Source of the DNA: CAWEDP01 sp963807925
GTDB taxonomy: Bacteria > Acidobacteriota > Vicinamibacteria > Vicinamibacterales > CAVVIG01
Assembly: GCA_963807925.1 (NCBI GenBank)
Contig: CAWEDP010000004.1
Coordinates: 124,001 to 188,000, forward strand
Direction of reading: 5' to 3'
Length of the DNA stretch: 64,000 bases
The first letter of the stretch is position 1. The number at the start of each line of letters is the position of its first letter. The position numbers were made by a program, and so were the translations under genes. Below, piece by piece: positions 52,859-61,867 of the stretch. Under the pieces are notes generated by a model. The model was given only the letters and a program-made list of their open reading frames with translations, ran no database searches and was not told where the DNA came from.

Positions 52859-53542
52859 TCAGTCTCCATCCACGTACTGGACCCCAAGCTCGGCCAGCTT
52901 CGCTCGGAGTCCATAGAAGTCTAGCCCGAGTTCGCCGCTCCGAAGCCGCTCGCGCGACGTCTGCTCCCTGGCGATGCGCTCGGCACCGAGGCGCGCGACG
53001 TCGGCGGCGCGCGCCCGCCGCACGACGACCACCCCGTCCACGTCGCCGACCACCACGTCGCCGGGATTCACCTGCGCGCCGGCGCACACGACCCCCACGT
53101 TGACCGACCCGGCGGTGGCCTTGACGGTGCCCTGCGCATGGACCGCTTTCGCCCACACGGGAAAATCCATGCTCGTCAAATCGGCGACGTCGCGGACGCC
53201 CGCGTCGATCACCAGCCCGACGACGCCGTGCGCCCGCGCGGACACGGCCAGCAGCTCCCCGAACATCCCGTCGGTCGATTCCGAGGTCGTCGCGACGACG
53301 AGGACGTCGCCCGGCTGGCAGACTTCGATGGCGGCGTGAATCATCAGGTTGTCGCCGGCCTGACAGAGGACCGTGACCGCGCTGCCGGCGGCGCGCGCGG
53401 CCGGATAGATCGGCCGCATGTACGCCCGAAGCAGCCCGGTCCGCGCCTGCGCCTCGTGGACCGTCGCGACCCCCTGGCCGCCGAGATCGGCAATCACCTG
53501 CGCGTCGGCGCGCGCGATTCTCCGAACGATGGTCGGCTTCAT
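52859..53542 (-). CDS. ligK: 4-carboxy-4-hydroxy-2-oxoadipate aldolase/oxaloacetate decarboxylase (LigK/GalC)
   Basis: This 227-residue protein of the RraA/HMG-aldolase fold cleaves 4-carboxy-4-hydroxy-2-oxoadipate to oxaloacetate and pyruvate, the last step of the protocatechuate 4,5-cleavage pathway. Typical segments are GQGVATVHEAQARTGLL, CQAGDNLMIHAAIEVCQPGDVLVVAT, GLVIDAGVRDVADLTSMDFPVWAK and NPGDVVVGDVDGVVVVRR, which carry the Mg2+ and substrate residues. Its ATG overlaps the ligJ stop (ATGA), so translation is coupled. Confidence 0.95.
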   Translation of the reverse strand: MKPTIVRRIARADAQVIADLGGQGVATVHEAQARTGLLRAYMRPIYPAARAAGSAVTVLCQAGDNLMIHAAIEVCQPGDVLVVATTSESTDGMFGELLAVSARAHGVVGLVIDAGVRDVADLTSMDFPVWAKAVHAQGTVKATAGSVNVGVVCAGAQVNPGDVVVGDVDGVVVVRRARAADVARLGAERIAREQTSRERLRSGELGLDFYGLRAKLAELGVQYVDGD

Positions 53543-54552
53543 CGCAGCACCCTGTTGAGACGCGGATAGACCTTCCGCACGTTCCCCTCGAAGATCCGCT
53601 GCCGGGCCTCTTCGCTCAGGTCGGCGGCGTCGATGTAGCGCTTGGTGTCGTCGAAGTAATGGCCGGTCTGCGGATCGATGCTGCGAACGGCCCCGACCAT
53701 CTCGGATCCGAACAGGATGTTGTCCACCGGCACGACGGTCAGGAGCAGGTCGATGCCGGCCTGGTGGTACACGCACGTGTCGAAGAAGACATTGGCGCGT
53801 ATCAGCTCGTCGAGCGGCGGGCGCTTCATGTCCTGCGCCAGCCCGCGATAGCGTCCCCAGTGGTAGGGGACCGCGCCGCCGCCGTGCGGGATGACGAACC
53901 GCAGCCCCGGCAGATCCCTGAACAGGTCCGCCATCAGGAACTGCATGAACGCGGTCGTGTCCGCGTTGAGGTAGTGCGCGCCGGTCGCGTGAAAATTCGG
54001 GTTGCACGACGCGCTCACGTGCACCATGGCCGGCACGTCGAGCTCCACCATCTTCTCGTAGAACGGGTACCAATAGCGGTCCGTCAGCGGCGGCGCGCCC
54101 CAGTAGCCGCCCGACGGATCGGGGTTCAGGTTGCAGCCGACGAATCCCAGCTCGTTGACCGCGCGCTCGAGCTCGGCAGTGCAGTTCGCGAGCGGATGGG
54201 ACGGCGTCTGGGGCAGCTGGCACACGCCCACGAAATTCTGTGGGTACAACGAGCAGACGCGTTTGATGAGATCGTTGCAGTGCTCGGTCCAGTGCAGGCT
54301 CGTCGTGGCGTCGCCGATGTGATGCGCCATCGCGGACGCGCGTGGCGAGAAGATCGTGACGTCGGTCCCCCGCTCCCGCTGCAGCTTCAGCTGCGCCCTC
54401 TCCAGGCTCTCGCGGATCTCATCGTCGGACACGCGCAGCGTCCCTTTCGACGATGGGCGAGAGGGATCCTGCAGGGCCGCCAGCTGATCGTCGCGCCAGG
54501 CCTGCAGCCCCGTCGGCGCCGTCGTGTAGTGCCCGTGACAGTCGATGATCAT
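53539..54552 (-). CDS. ligJ: 4-oxalomesaconate hydratase
   Basis: This 337-residue amidohydrolase-fold enzyme adds water to 4-oxalomesaconate to give 4-carboxy-4-hydroxy-2-oxoadipate. The N-terminal metal pair is MIIDCHGHYT (His6, His8). The C-terminal regions HGGGAVPYHWGRYRGLAQDM and FFDTCVYHQAGIDLLL, with NILFGSEMVGAVRSIDPQTG carrying the last acidic ligand, are typical of LigJ. Both ends overlap neighbours by ATGA (ligC upstream, ligK downstream). Confidence 0.95.
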   Translation of the reverse strand: MIIDCHGHYTTAPTGLQAWRDDQLAALQDPSRPSSKGTLRVSDDEIRESLERAQLKLQRERGTDVTIFSPRASAMAHHIGDATTSLHWTEHCNDLIKRVCSLYPQNFVGVCQLPQTPSHPLANCTAELERAVNELGFVGCNLNPDPSGGYWGAPPLTDRYWYPFYEKMVELDVPAMVHVSASCNPNFHATGAHYLNADTTAFMQFLMADLFRDLPGLRFVIPHGGGAVPYHWGRYRGLAQDMKRPPLDELIRANVFFDTCVYHQAGIDLLLTVVPVDNILFGSEMVGAVRSIDPQTGHYFDDTKRYIDAADLSEEARQRIFEGNVRKVYPRLNRVLR

Positions 54553-55496
54553 CCCAGACGACTGCCCTGCATGGCCCGGTCGATTCCATCGAGCAATGCC
54601 ATCGAAGGGAGGCAGCTGGCCGCGCTCGACTCGGGCTCGCGCCCTTCCCGAATGGCCGACACGAATTCGGCGTCCTGCCGGTCGAACGCGGGCACGCTGT
54701 CGAGCGACGCTTCCTTGCCGTCGCTGTCGGTCATCGAATCGCGATAGACCTTGTAGGTCTCCTCCGCGCCAATGTAACGGTAGAACCCGCCGAATGGCCC
54801 CCTGTTGTTGAACGACATCGCCATGCTGAAGAGGACGCCGCCGCTCGATTTCATCGCGACCGTCAGGTCCATCGGGATGCCGAGCTCCTCGTGATCGGGC
54901 CCCTTCTGCCCCCAGACCGACCAGTTCGGGTCGTCGAGGACCCACTGGGCGATGTCGACCGAATGGCACGCGTGATGCCAGAGCAGGTTGTCGACCCACG
55001 AGCGCGGCCGCCCGTGCATGTTCAGATTCGTCCGCCGGAAGAAATAGGTTTCGACGACGAGATGATACAGATGAAAGGTGCCTTCGCGGATCCGGCGCTT
55101 GATCTCCCGATGCGCGCTCGAGAACCGCCGCGTGTGTGTCACCATGCACGTCCTGCCGGCCTGCTTGGCCGCGTCGACGATACGCTGCGAGTCGGCGAGA
55201 CCGAGCGCCATCGGAATCTCGACCTGCACGTGCTTCCCCTGCGACAGCGCCAGCACGGCCTGATCGGCATGCTGCTCGCTCGGGGTGGTGAGAATGACGG
55301 CGTCCACGCCGGGACGCGCGATGCACGCCTCGAGACTCGTCGACGCGAACGGGATGTTCCACTCCTCGGCGAACTGCCGTCCGCTCTGCTCGGTGCGGCT
55401 CGCAACCGAAACGACCTCGATGCCATCGATCTTCCTGAGCGCCTTCATGTGAATGACGCCCATGGCGCCGGTCCCTGCCAGACAGATGTTCATCAT
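54549..55496 (-). CDS. ligC: 2-hydroxy-4-carboxymuconate semialdehyde hemiacetal dehydrogenase
   Basis: This 315-residue Gfo/Idh/MocA enzyme oxidises the hemiacetal of the protocatechuate ring-cleavage product to 2-pyrone-4,6-dicarboxylate with NADP+. The Rossmann start is MNICLAGTGAMGVIHMKAL. The catalytic domain has WVDNLLWHHACHSVDIAQWV, which I recall as characteristic of LigC. It starts inside the stop of the DUF6282 gene (ATGA) and ends inside the start of ligJ. A second ATG lies one codon later at 55493. Confidence 0.95.
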   Translation of the reverse strand: MMNICLAGTGAMGVIHMKALRKIDGIEVVSVASRTEQSGRQFAEEWNIPFASTSLEACIARPGVDAVILTTPSEQHADQAVLALSQGKHVQVEIPMALGLADSQRIVDAAKQAGRTCMVTHTRRFSSAHREIKRRIREGTFHLYHLVVETYFFRRTNLNMHGRPRSWVDNLLWHHACHSVDIAQWVLDDPNWSVWGQKGPDHEELGIPMDLTVAMKSSGGVLFSMAMSFNNRGPFGGFYRYIGAEETYKVYRDSMTDSDGKEASLDSVPAFDRQDAEFVSAIREGREPESSAASCLPSMALLDGIDRAMQGSRLG

Positions 55497-56426
55497 GCCT
55501 CCACCAGACGCGTCGGATTGGTCACCGCCATCGTGCGCACCTCGTCGACCGAGAAGCCGGCGTCGAGCAGACGCTGGGCGAACATCGCGAAGCCTTCGGC
55601 CACCGGCGGGTTGATGGTCTGGCCGAGGTCGGTCGAAATCACCGTGCGCCCGACGCCGGTCTGACGGATGTTGGCGAACGCGACCTCCCATGGCGCCTTG
55701 TTCGTGTAGGTGGTCGTGAAGCAGTGCTCGATGAGCGCGCCCAGAATCGGCCAGCTCCTTCTGCTCGTCGCCCGTGAGGCTCTGCGACGGGAACTCGGCG
55801 TGGGTGACGAGCACCTTCCGGACGCCCAGCTCCCGGGCGCCGCGCACGAGCGCGAAGATCTCGCGCCGGCCGAGGTGGCCGGTGGCCAGAATCAGGTCGT
55901 GCTTCGCGATGCGCTCGAGAACCCGCCGGGCCGCCTCGTTGAGACGGCCGGACTGGTCGATCACGGTGAGCGGCGGCGGCGAGATCCCCTCCGCCGCGAG
56001 CTCGCGCTGGATCTCCGCCCAGAACGGAAGCTTCGCGTGCCCGCCGTCGAGCCGCCCCGCCGTCTCGTTCTGCGCGTCGACCGTCGGCATCCAGACGATC
56101 TTGCAGCCGGTCCGTCCGGCAAGCTCGACCGCGACCGGATTGAGGCCGCCGACGCTGTGATTGAGCGTAATCGCGCCGAACACCCTGCTGCCCGGCACCG
56201 CCTTGGTCACGACCTGTGCGCGCTCGCCGGTCTGGATGTAGTGCGATTTCAGCACGAACCCCTTCAGGCCGCGCGCCAGGAATTCCTTCGCGCAGTCGAG
56301 GTCGTCGATGCGGCGCGCGATCACGTCGGGGCCGACGTGGACCTGCAGATCGTAGGCGCCTTCGAGCGCCTTCCACGCGCGGTCGGTGACCGGCGCGGCG
56401 GCGGGCGTGGTGGTGTCAGGGGTCAT
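55493..56426 (-). pseudogene. DUF6282 amidohydrolase-like gene, first gene of the lig operon, with a one-base insertion
   Basis: From the ATG at 56426 (GAGGAG 3 bases upstream) the frame gives a DUF6282 protein: YDLQVHVGPDVIARRIDDLD, GFVLKSHYIQTGERAQ, ATGHLGRREIFALV, VTHAEFPSQ and DEQKELAD. At 55745 one extra base (T on the coding strand) breaks the frame. With it removed, LGALIEHCF, NKAPWEVAFANIRQTG and VISTDLGQTINPPVAEGFAMF continue to a stop that overlaps ligC (ATGA). The intact form would be about 310 residues. It may act as the pyrone-dicarboxylate hydrolase, since no ligI is present; this is inference. A sequencing error is as likely as a real mutation. Confidence 0.8.
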
Positions 56427-56527
56427 GATCTCCTCGAGAGACGGCCGCGTTCGCGAACCTGACATTCTACTTCGAGGCTCGGGATCCGGGCCCCGAGTCC
56501 CGAGTTCACATACAATGCGCGTCCAGC

Positions 56528-57838
56528 ATGACCACGAACCGCTGGCGCATCCCGGTGGGCGCCGTCGCCGTCCACCTCTGCATCGGATCGGTGTACGCGT
56601 GGAGCACGTTCAACCGGCCGATTCAGGCGGCGTTTCCAAATGCGCCCTGGTGGTTCAGCCCGCCGTACACCACGTTTACGACGGCACTGGTCCTGCTCGG
56701 CCTGAGCGCGGCATTCGGCGGGCCGTGGGTCGAACGTCGGGGGCCTCGCGTCGCGGCGACAGTCGCCGCGCTGTTCTTCGGATCCGGGCTGCTCATCGGC
56801 GGCATCGGTCTCACCCTTCAGCAGTCGATTCTGGTGTTTCTGGGGATGGGCATCGTCGGCGGCATCGGCTGCGGCCTGGGGTACATCGCGCCGGTCAGCA
56901 CGCTGGTGAAATGGTTTCCGGACCGCCGCGGCATGGCTACCGGCATGGCGATCATGGGGTTCGGCGGCGGCGCGTTCGTGGCCGCGTACCTCAACGCGTA
57001 CTTCATCGCCCGTATCGGCGTCGGCCGAACCGTGATGGCGCTCGGCGCGACCTACCTCATCGTCATGCTGATCGGATCGCGGCTGCTGGAGCGCCCGCCC
57101 GTGGGCTGGCGTCCGCCGGGCTGGATCGGCCCGACGACGACGAGCCGCGCGATGGTCTCCGAGCGGAGCCTGTCGCGCGACGACGCCCTGCGCACCCGCC
57201 AGTTCTATCTGCTCTGGGGAATCCTGTTCGTCAACGTCACGGCCGGCATCGGCATTCTGGCGCAGGCGTCGCCCATGATGCAGGACATGTTTCGCCGCAC
57301 GGCGCTCGAGGCGGCGGCCGTCGTGTCGCTGATGAGCCTGTTCAACGCGGGCGGGCGGTTCGTCTGGGCGTCGGCCTCCGACTATATCGGGCGCCGCAAC
57401 ACTTACACGATCTTCTTCGTCGTGCAGCTGGTGCTGTTCCTCCTGACTCCCGGATTCGCCGCGCGCGGGGACTGGGCCCTCTTCGAAACCGCCCTCTTCG
57501 TGGTGTTGACGATGTACGGCGGCGGCTTTGCGACGATTCCCGCGTTTCTCGCCGACATCTTCGGCCCGGAGAACGTGGGCGCCATCCACGGCGCGGTGCT
57601 GACCGCGTGGAGCGCCGCTGCGGTGGTCGGTCCGGTCATCATCACCGAGCTGTCGAACCGGGCGAAGGCCGCGCTGCCGCCCGGCGCCGGGCGCGTGCAC
57701 ATCTACGATCAGCCGCTGCAGGTCCTCGCGGCGTTTCTGGCCGTCGGCTTCGTGCTGACGCTGCTCGTCCGCCCGCTCAAATCGACCGTTCAGAACGCGC
57801 GCGTCGACGCGCGGGCCGCGGCGCGAATCGAGGCGTAA
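56528..57838 (+). CDS. MFS transporter, oxalate:formate antiporter (OFA) family
   Basis: This 436-residue inner-membrane protein has twelve helices. The OFA signature is clear: RWRIPVGAVAVHLCIGSVYAWSTFNRPI at helix 1, GGIGCGLGYIAPVSTLVKWFPDRRGMATG between helices 4 and 5, and GGGFATIPAFLADIFGPENVGAIHG at helix 10. The family moves oxalate, formate and other mono- or dicarboxylates. It is divergent from the lig operon by 101 bases, so it may export or import a carboxylate linked to it. The patatin-like gene begins 12 bases downstream. Confidence 0.93.
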   Translation: MTTNRWRIPVGAVAVHLCIGSVYAWSTFNRPIQAAFPNAPWWFSPPYTTFTTALVLLGLSAAFGGPWVERRGPRVAATVAALFFGSGLLIGGIGLTLQQSILVFLGMGIVGGIGCGLGYIAPVSTLVKWFPDRRGMATGMAIMGFGGGAFVAAYLNAYFIARIGVGRTVMALGATYLIVMLIGSRLLERPPVGWRPPGWIGPTTTSRAMVSERSLSRDDALRTRQFYLLWGILFVNVTAGIGILAQASPMMQDMFRRTALEAAAVVSLMSLFNAGGRFVWASASDYIGRRNTYTIFFVVQLVLFLLTPGFAARGDWALFETALFVVLTMYGGGFATIPAFLADIFGPENVGAIHGAVLTAWSAAAVVGPVIITELSNRAKAALPPGAGRVHIYDQPLQVLAAFLAVGFVLTLLVRPLKSTVQNARVDARAAARIEA

Positions 57839-57850
57839 CCCCGGCCCGGA

Positions 57851-60508
57851 GTGCACGCCACGATGCCGACACAATTCGACTGTCAATATCCGGAGGTCAT
57901 CCGGAATCGGGAGCGCGAGATGGTGGCCGCGCGGCGCGCCGCGGCCGGCGCGACGGATGGGCCGCCGGTCGGCCTCGCGCTGTCGGGCGGCGGCATCCGA
58001 AGCGCCACGTTCTCGCTCGGATTTCTCCAGGGGCTGGCGGGCGCCGGTCTGCTGCCGCGCCTCGATTTCCTGTCCACGGTTTCAGGCGGGGGCTATATCG
58101 GCGCGTTCCTGGGAGCGCTGTACGCGCGTCGCGTTCAGCCGGACGTGCAGGCGGTCGAGGCGACGCTGACCAACCCGTCGTCTCCCGAAGTGCGCTGGCT
58201 GCGGGACAACGGACGCTATCTGGCGCCGAATGGCGGTGGCGACAAACTCCTCGCCGCCGCCACGATCAGCCGCAACTGGACGGCGGTGATGATCGTGATG
58301 GCCACGCTGTTGATGGCGCTGCTGCTGGGCGCACACGCGATCCGCGCGTGGCTGGGCGCGGCGTGGCCGGTGGACGGCCCGGCGACCGCGGTCATCGCGA
58401 TTGTCCATCGCATCAAACCGTGGCACGGCATCTACTGGAGCTCGTACCTGCTGGCGCCGCTCGCCGTCTTCGTGTTCGCCGCCGTGCCGTTCGGGTGGGG
58501 CTACTGGCTCGGACGCGGACAGAACGTGTCGAACCTGTGGGTCTGGGGCGCGATGGTCCTCATCGCGCTGCTGGCGTTCGTGCAGCGTCCGGCGCCGGCC
58601 GGCGTCGCCATCGGGATCTACCACGGGGCGCTGCTGCTGTTCGGCACGCTCGCCTCAATCGCCCTGGCCATCGCCGTCGGCCTGAGTGTCAGGGCGCGCG
58701 GCGACAAGGGACCCGCGAGCGGCGATCGGCTGTTCCGCAATCAGGCGGCACGCGGCCTGACGGGGTGTCTGATGGCGGTCGCGGCGCTGGCGGCGTTCGG
58801 CCTCGTGGATACGCTCGGTCAGTCGCTGTACGTGCTGGTGCGGAGCGGCGGCTCGGGCACAAGGGCGGGCCTGTCGACCGCGGCGGCAGTTCTTGCCGGG
58901 CTCGTGACGACAGCGCAAAAGCGCGGTCATCTGTTCGGCGAGAAGGGGGGCACGCGGGTCCGGCTCCCGGTCGCCGTCGTGGCCGGTCTCGCCGCCCTGG
59001 TCGTCGCGACCATCGCGGCGGCGGCGGTGTCGGCCGCGAGCCAGGGCGTGGCGCGCCGCTGGCGCCTCTCTGCCGCGTTCCAGTCGGTCGAGCGCCAGGT
59101 CGAAATCTCGTTGAGCGAGCCGGAGCACCACATCGTCGTTCAACAGACCGAGAGGGGCGTCGATCCGGAGCTGCCGCCAGCGGTCGGCCGCGACGCGGCG
59201 TTCTGGGCGGGCATCTTCGCGGTGGTGGCGCTGCTCGTCGGCCGCCGCATGTCGTTTGTGAACCTGTCGTCGCTCAGCACCATGTACGCCGCGAGACTCT
59301 CGCGGGCATATCTCGGCGCCAGCAACCCCAATCGGCAACGCGAGGGCGGCAGGAGCCTGACCGAGGAGGTCGAGCACGACGATCTCTCGATGCGCGAGTA
59401 CGCGCCTCACGCCAACGGCGGGCCGCTCCACGTGATCAACGTGACATTGAACGAGACCATCAGCGGCGAGTCGCAGATCGAGTACCGTGACCGCAAGGGG
59501 CTGCCGATGGCCGTCGGGCCCGCCGGCATCAGCGTCGGCGTGCGGCATCACGGGCTCTGGGCCGACGCGGATCGGCAGGTGCTCCAGCCGGTTCGCGCCC
59601 AGTGGAGCGCCGGCACCGACCGGAACTTCCACATCTGGAGCCACAGTCCGTCGGCCGAACCCGATTCGCTGCGGCTTTCGGTCTGGACGGCGATCTCGGG
59701 AGCCGCGGTCTCGCCCGGTCTGGGGGCGCGCACCAGCCTCGCGGTCAGCCTGCTGCTCGGCCTCGCCAACGTGCGCCTCGGCTACTGGTGGATGAGCGAC
59801 AGCCAGCGGACGCGGCAGGGCGGCGCACGACCGAAGCTGCTGACGCAGGTGAAGCGCTGGTTCGCGCGCATCTTTCCGGCGCAGAGCGCATTGCTGCAGG
59901 AGTTGCTGGCGCAGTTCGACGGTCCGCATCAGCAGTACTGGTTCCTGAGCGACGGCGGCCACTTCGAAAACACCGCCTGCTACGAACTGCTCCGGCGGCG
60001 CGTGCCGATCATCGTCGTGTGCGACAACGGCGCCGACCCGGACTACGGGTTCGAGGACCTCGCCACACTGGTGCGAATCGTGCGGACCGACTTTGCCGTG
60101 GACGTCCAGGTCGTCGGAGGTCGCGACAGCGCGCACGACATCGGGGCGCTGTCCGATCTTCGACGCCGGACGCCGGGGCCGCCTCAACCCGGCGAGGAAC
60201 GGGGGCGCAGCGATCTCGGGGCCAGGCTCGCCAGCGCGCACGCGACGCTCGCGATTGTTCGTTACACCGATCCGGTCGATCACTCGCTCATCGTCTGGGT
60301 CAAGCCGACGCTCGTCGGCGACGAGCCGGTCGACATCCTGCAGTACGCGGCGGCGCACCCGGACTTCCCGCAGGAGACAACCTCCGATCAGTTCTTCGAC
60401 GAGGCGCAGTGGGAGAGCTATCGCAAGCTCGGCGAGCACATCGCCGAACGGCTGCTCACCGGCCTCGACCTGGAGAACCTGCGGGCCACGACCCTGACCG
60501 CGATCTGA
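57851..60508 (+). CDS. Large patatin-like membrane protein
   Basis: This 885-residue protein has a GTG start; ATG at 57863 is also possible. The patatin oxyanion motif is GLALSGGGIRSATFSLGF (residues 41-58). The nucleophile Ser78 lies in LSTVSGGGYIG, where the first Gly of GxSxG is Thr76-Val77. The catalytic Asp701 lies in FLSDGGHFENT. Between them residues of about 150-410 hold six to eight transmembrane helices. The C-terminus is soluble. It is a predicted membrane-bound lipid acyl hydrolase; the lipid target is unknown. It follows an OFA transporter by 12 bases, which is probably chance. Confidence 0.87.
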   Translation: MHATMPTQFDCQYPEVIRNREREMVAARRAAAGATDGPPVGLALSGGGIRSATFSLGFLQGLAGAGLLPRLDFLSTVSGGGYIGAFLGALYARRVQPDVQAVEATLTNPSSPEVRWLRDNGRYLAPNGGGDKLLAAATISRNWTAVMIVMATLLMALLLGAHAIRAWLGAAWPVDGPATAVIAIVHRIKPWHGIYWSSYLLAPLAVFVFAAVPFGWGYWLGRGQNVSNLWVWGAMVLIALLAFVQRPAPAGVAIGIYHGALLLFGTLASIALAIAVGLSVRARGDKGPASGDRLFRNQAARGLTGCLMAVAALAAFGLVDTLGQSLYVLVRSGGSGTRAGLSTAAAVLAGLVTTAQKRGHLFGEKGGTRVRLPVAVVAGLAALVVATIAAAAVSAASQGVARRWRLSAAFQSVERQVEISLSEPEHHIVVQQTERGVDPELPPAVGRDAAFWAGIFAVVALLVGRRMSFVNLSSLSTMYAARLSRAYLGASNPNRQREGGRSLTEEVEHDDLSMREYAPHANGGPLHVINVTLNETISGESQIEYRDRKGLPMAVGPAGISVGVRHHGLWADADRQVLQPVRAQWSAGTDRNFHIWSHSPSAEPDSLRLSVWTAISGAAVSPGLGARTSLAVSLLLGLANVRLGYWWMSDSQRTRQGGARPKLLTQVKRWFARIFPAQSALLQELLAQFDGPHQQYWFLSDGGHFENTACYELLRRRVPIIVVCDNGADPDYGFEDLATLVRIVRTDFAVDVQVVGGRDSAHDIGALSDLRRRTPGPPQPGEERGRSDLGARLASAHATLAIVRYTDPVDHSLIVWVKPTLVGDEPVDILQYAAAHPDFPQETTSDQFFDEAQWESYRKLGEHIAERLLTGLDLENLRATTLTAI

Positions 60509-60514
60509 GCGGGG

Positions 60515-61786
60515 CTACCGCGGCAGCTCCCGATACACCAGCGCCTCGAAATCGCGCAGTGTCCGGATCGCCCCATCGTCGTAGAAGGGCAGCAACTGCA
60601 TCATCTGGACGCCGCCGAGGTGCCGCACGGGATCGATCCAGAACTCGGTGTTGAAGATCCCGGCCCAGCTCAGGCTGCCTGGCGTGCGGAACGCAGCATA
60701 GCGATCGTCCTTCGAGGCGATCTGAAATCCGAGGCCGAACTTGTCGTGCCCCGCACCGAGCGGGAACGGCCTGGTCCGCTGCGGATCGGCTGCCGGCTGC
60801 TGCTCGACGAAGATCCGGCCGATGTTGTTCTGTCCCATCAGACGAACCGACTCGTCGGTCAGGATTCTCGCCGATCCAAGACGTCCGCCGTTCAACAGCA
60901 TGCGCATGAACTGGCCGTAGTCGCGCACGGTCGAATACAGCCCGCCGTCGCCCCTGAACGGCGCGGCCGGCGTGGAGGGAATCGTGCCGCGCGGCTGCTC
61001 CTGCATCGTCCCGTTCGCGCGGGTGTGCGTTGTCGCCACCCGGTTCTGCTTGTCGGCCGCCACCGCGTAGGAGGTATCGACCATCCCGAGAGGCTTGAAG
61101 ATGCGCTCCGCGTCGAAGGCCTCGAGCGTCTGCCCCGTGATCTTTTCGACGATGAGGCCGAGGACGCGGGTACTGGCGCTGTAGTTCCACTTGTCGCCGG
61201 GATCGCTCAGGAGCGGCAGTTCCCACTCGCTCTTCTGGTTGCCACGCTGCAGCCGCGCGACGATCGGGTTGCAGAACGCATACCCGATCCCGGAGGTGTG
61301 CGTCAGGAGATGACGAATCGTCATCGCGCGCTTTGCCGGCCGCGTCTCGTAGGTGCCGTCGGCCTCGTTGAACGTCGCGATGACCTTCAGGTTGTCGAAC
61401 CCGGCGAGATACTTCGACACCGGATCGTCGAGCGTCAGCTTGCCTTGTTCGAGCAGCATCATGATGGCGACCGATGTGACCGGCTTGGTCATCGACGCAA
61501 TCTGGAAGATCGCGTTGGTCGGCATCGGAGTGTTGCGGCCAACGTCCAGCTTGCCCGCCGAACCTTCGTACAGCACGCCGTCGCGATCGACCACGAGCGC
61601 GACCACGCCCGGAGTATCGCCGCGTTCGACCGCGCCGGCCAGTTGCCTGGAAATCGCCGCGGCACCCGAATCGGAAATCTTCGCGCGGCCGGCCGGTCCC
61701 CGCTGCGTGGCCACGCCGTGCGACAGGGCGGCAAGCGCGATCGAGATCGCGACGGCGAAAATCGAGACACGCAGCTTCATCTTCAC
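60515..61786 (-). CDS. Exported serine hydrolase of the beta-lactamase/penicillin-binding class C fold
   Basis: This 423-residue protein has a signal peptide (VSIFAVAISIALAALSHG). The SxxK motif is SMTK (Ser98, Lys101) and the YxS/N motif is YSAS (about residue 200); further family segments are RHLLTHTSGIGYAF and the RGDGGLYSTVRDYGQFMRMLL region. The third motif is not obvious (HLGG near the C-terminus is the likely counterpart). Such proteins are esterases or peptidases more often than true beta-lactamases. It is the last gene of a four-gene unit with two WDGDTL-like proteins and an MBL-fold gene. Confidence 0.9.
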   Translation of the reverse strand: MKMKLRVSIFAVAISIALAALSHGVATQRGPAGRAKISDSGAAAISRQLAGAVERGDTPGVVALVVDRDGVLYEGSAGKLDVGRNTPMPTNAIFQIASMTKPVTSVAIMMLLEQGKLTLDDPVSKYLAGFDNLKVIATFNEADGTYETRPAKRAMTIRHLLTHTSGIGYAFCNPIVARLQRGNQKSEWELPLLSDPGDKWNYSASTRVLGLIVEKITGQTLEAFDAERIFKPLGMVDTSYAVAADKQNRVATTHTRANGTMQEQPRGTIPSTPAAPFRGDGGLYSTVRDYGQFMRMLLNGGRLGSARILTDESVRLMGQNNIGRIFVEQQPAADPQRTRPFPLGAGHDKFGLGFQIASKDDRYAAFRTPGSLSWAGIFNTEFWIDPVRHLGGVQMMQLLPFYDDGAIRTLRDFEALVYRELPR

Positions 61787-61867
61787 CTCCGCGCCGGCTG
61801 CGAGGCCGGCGGCAGGAGTTTACTGCGATTCCTCGCGGCCCTGCGGAAGGTCTGGGAGCGGGCGGGT

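Noticed and set aside
56386..59490. A 1034-codon open frame on the plus strand
   Set aside because: It runs through the OFA transporter and patatin genes in another frame and shows only Arg/Gly/Ala-rich shadow sequence.
60515..61786. The serine hydrolase as a beta-lactamase resistance gene
   Set aside because: It has the class C fold motifs but lacks a clear third motif, and the family is mainly esterases and peptidases.
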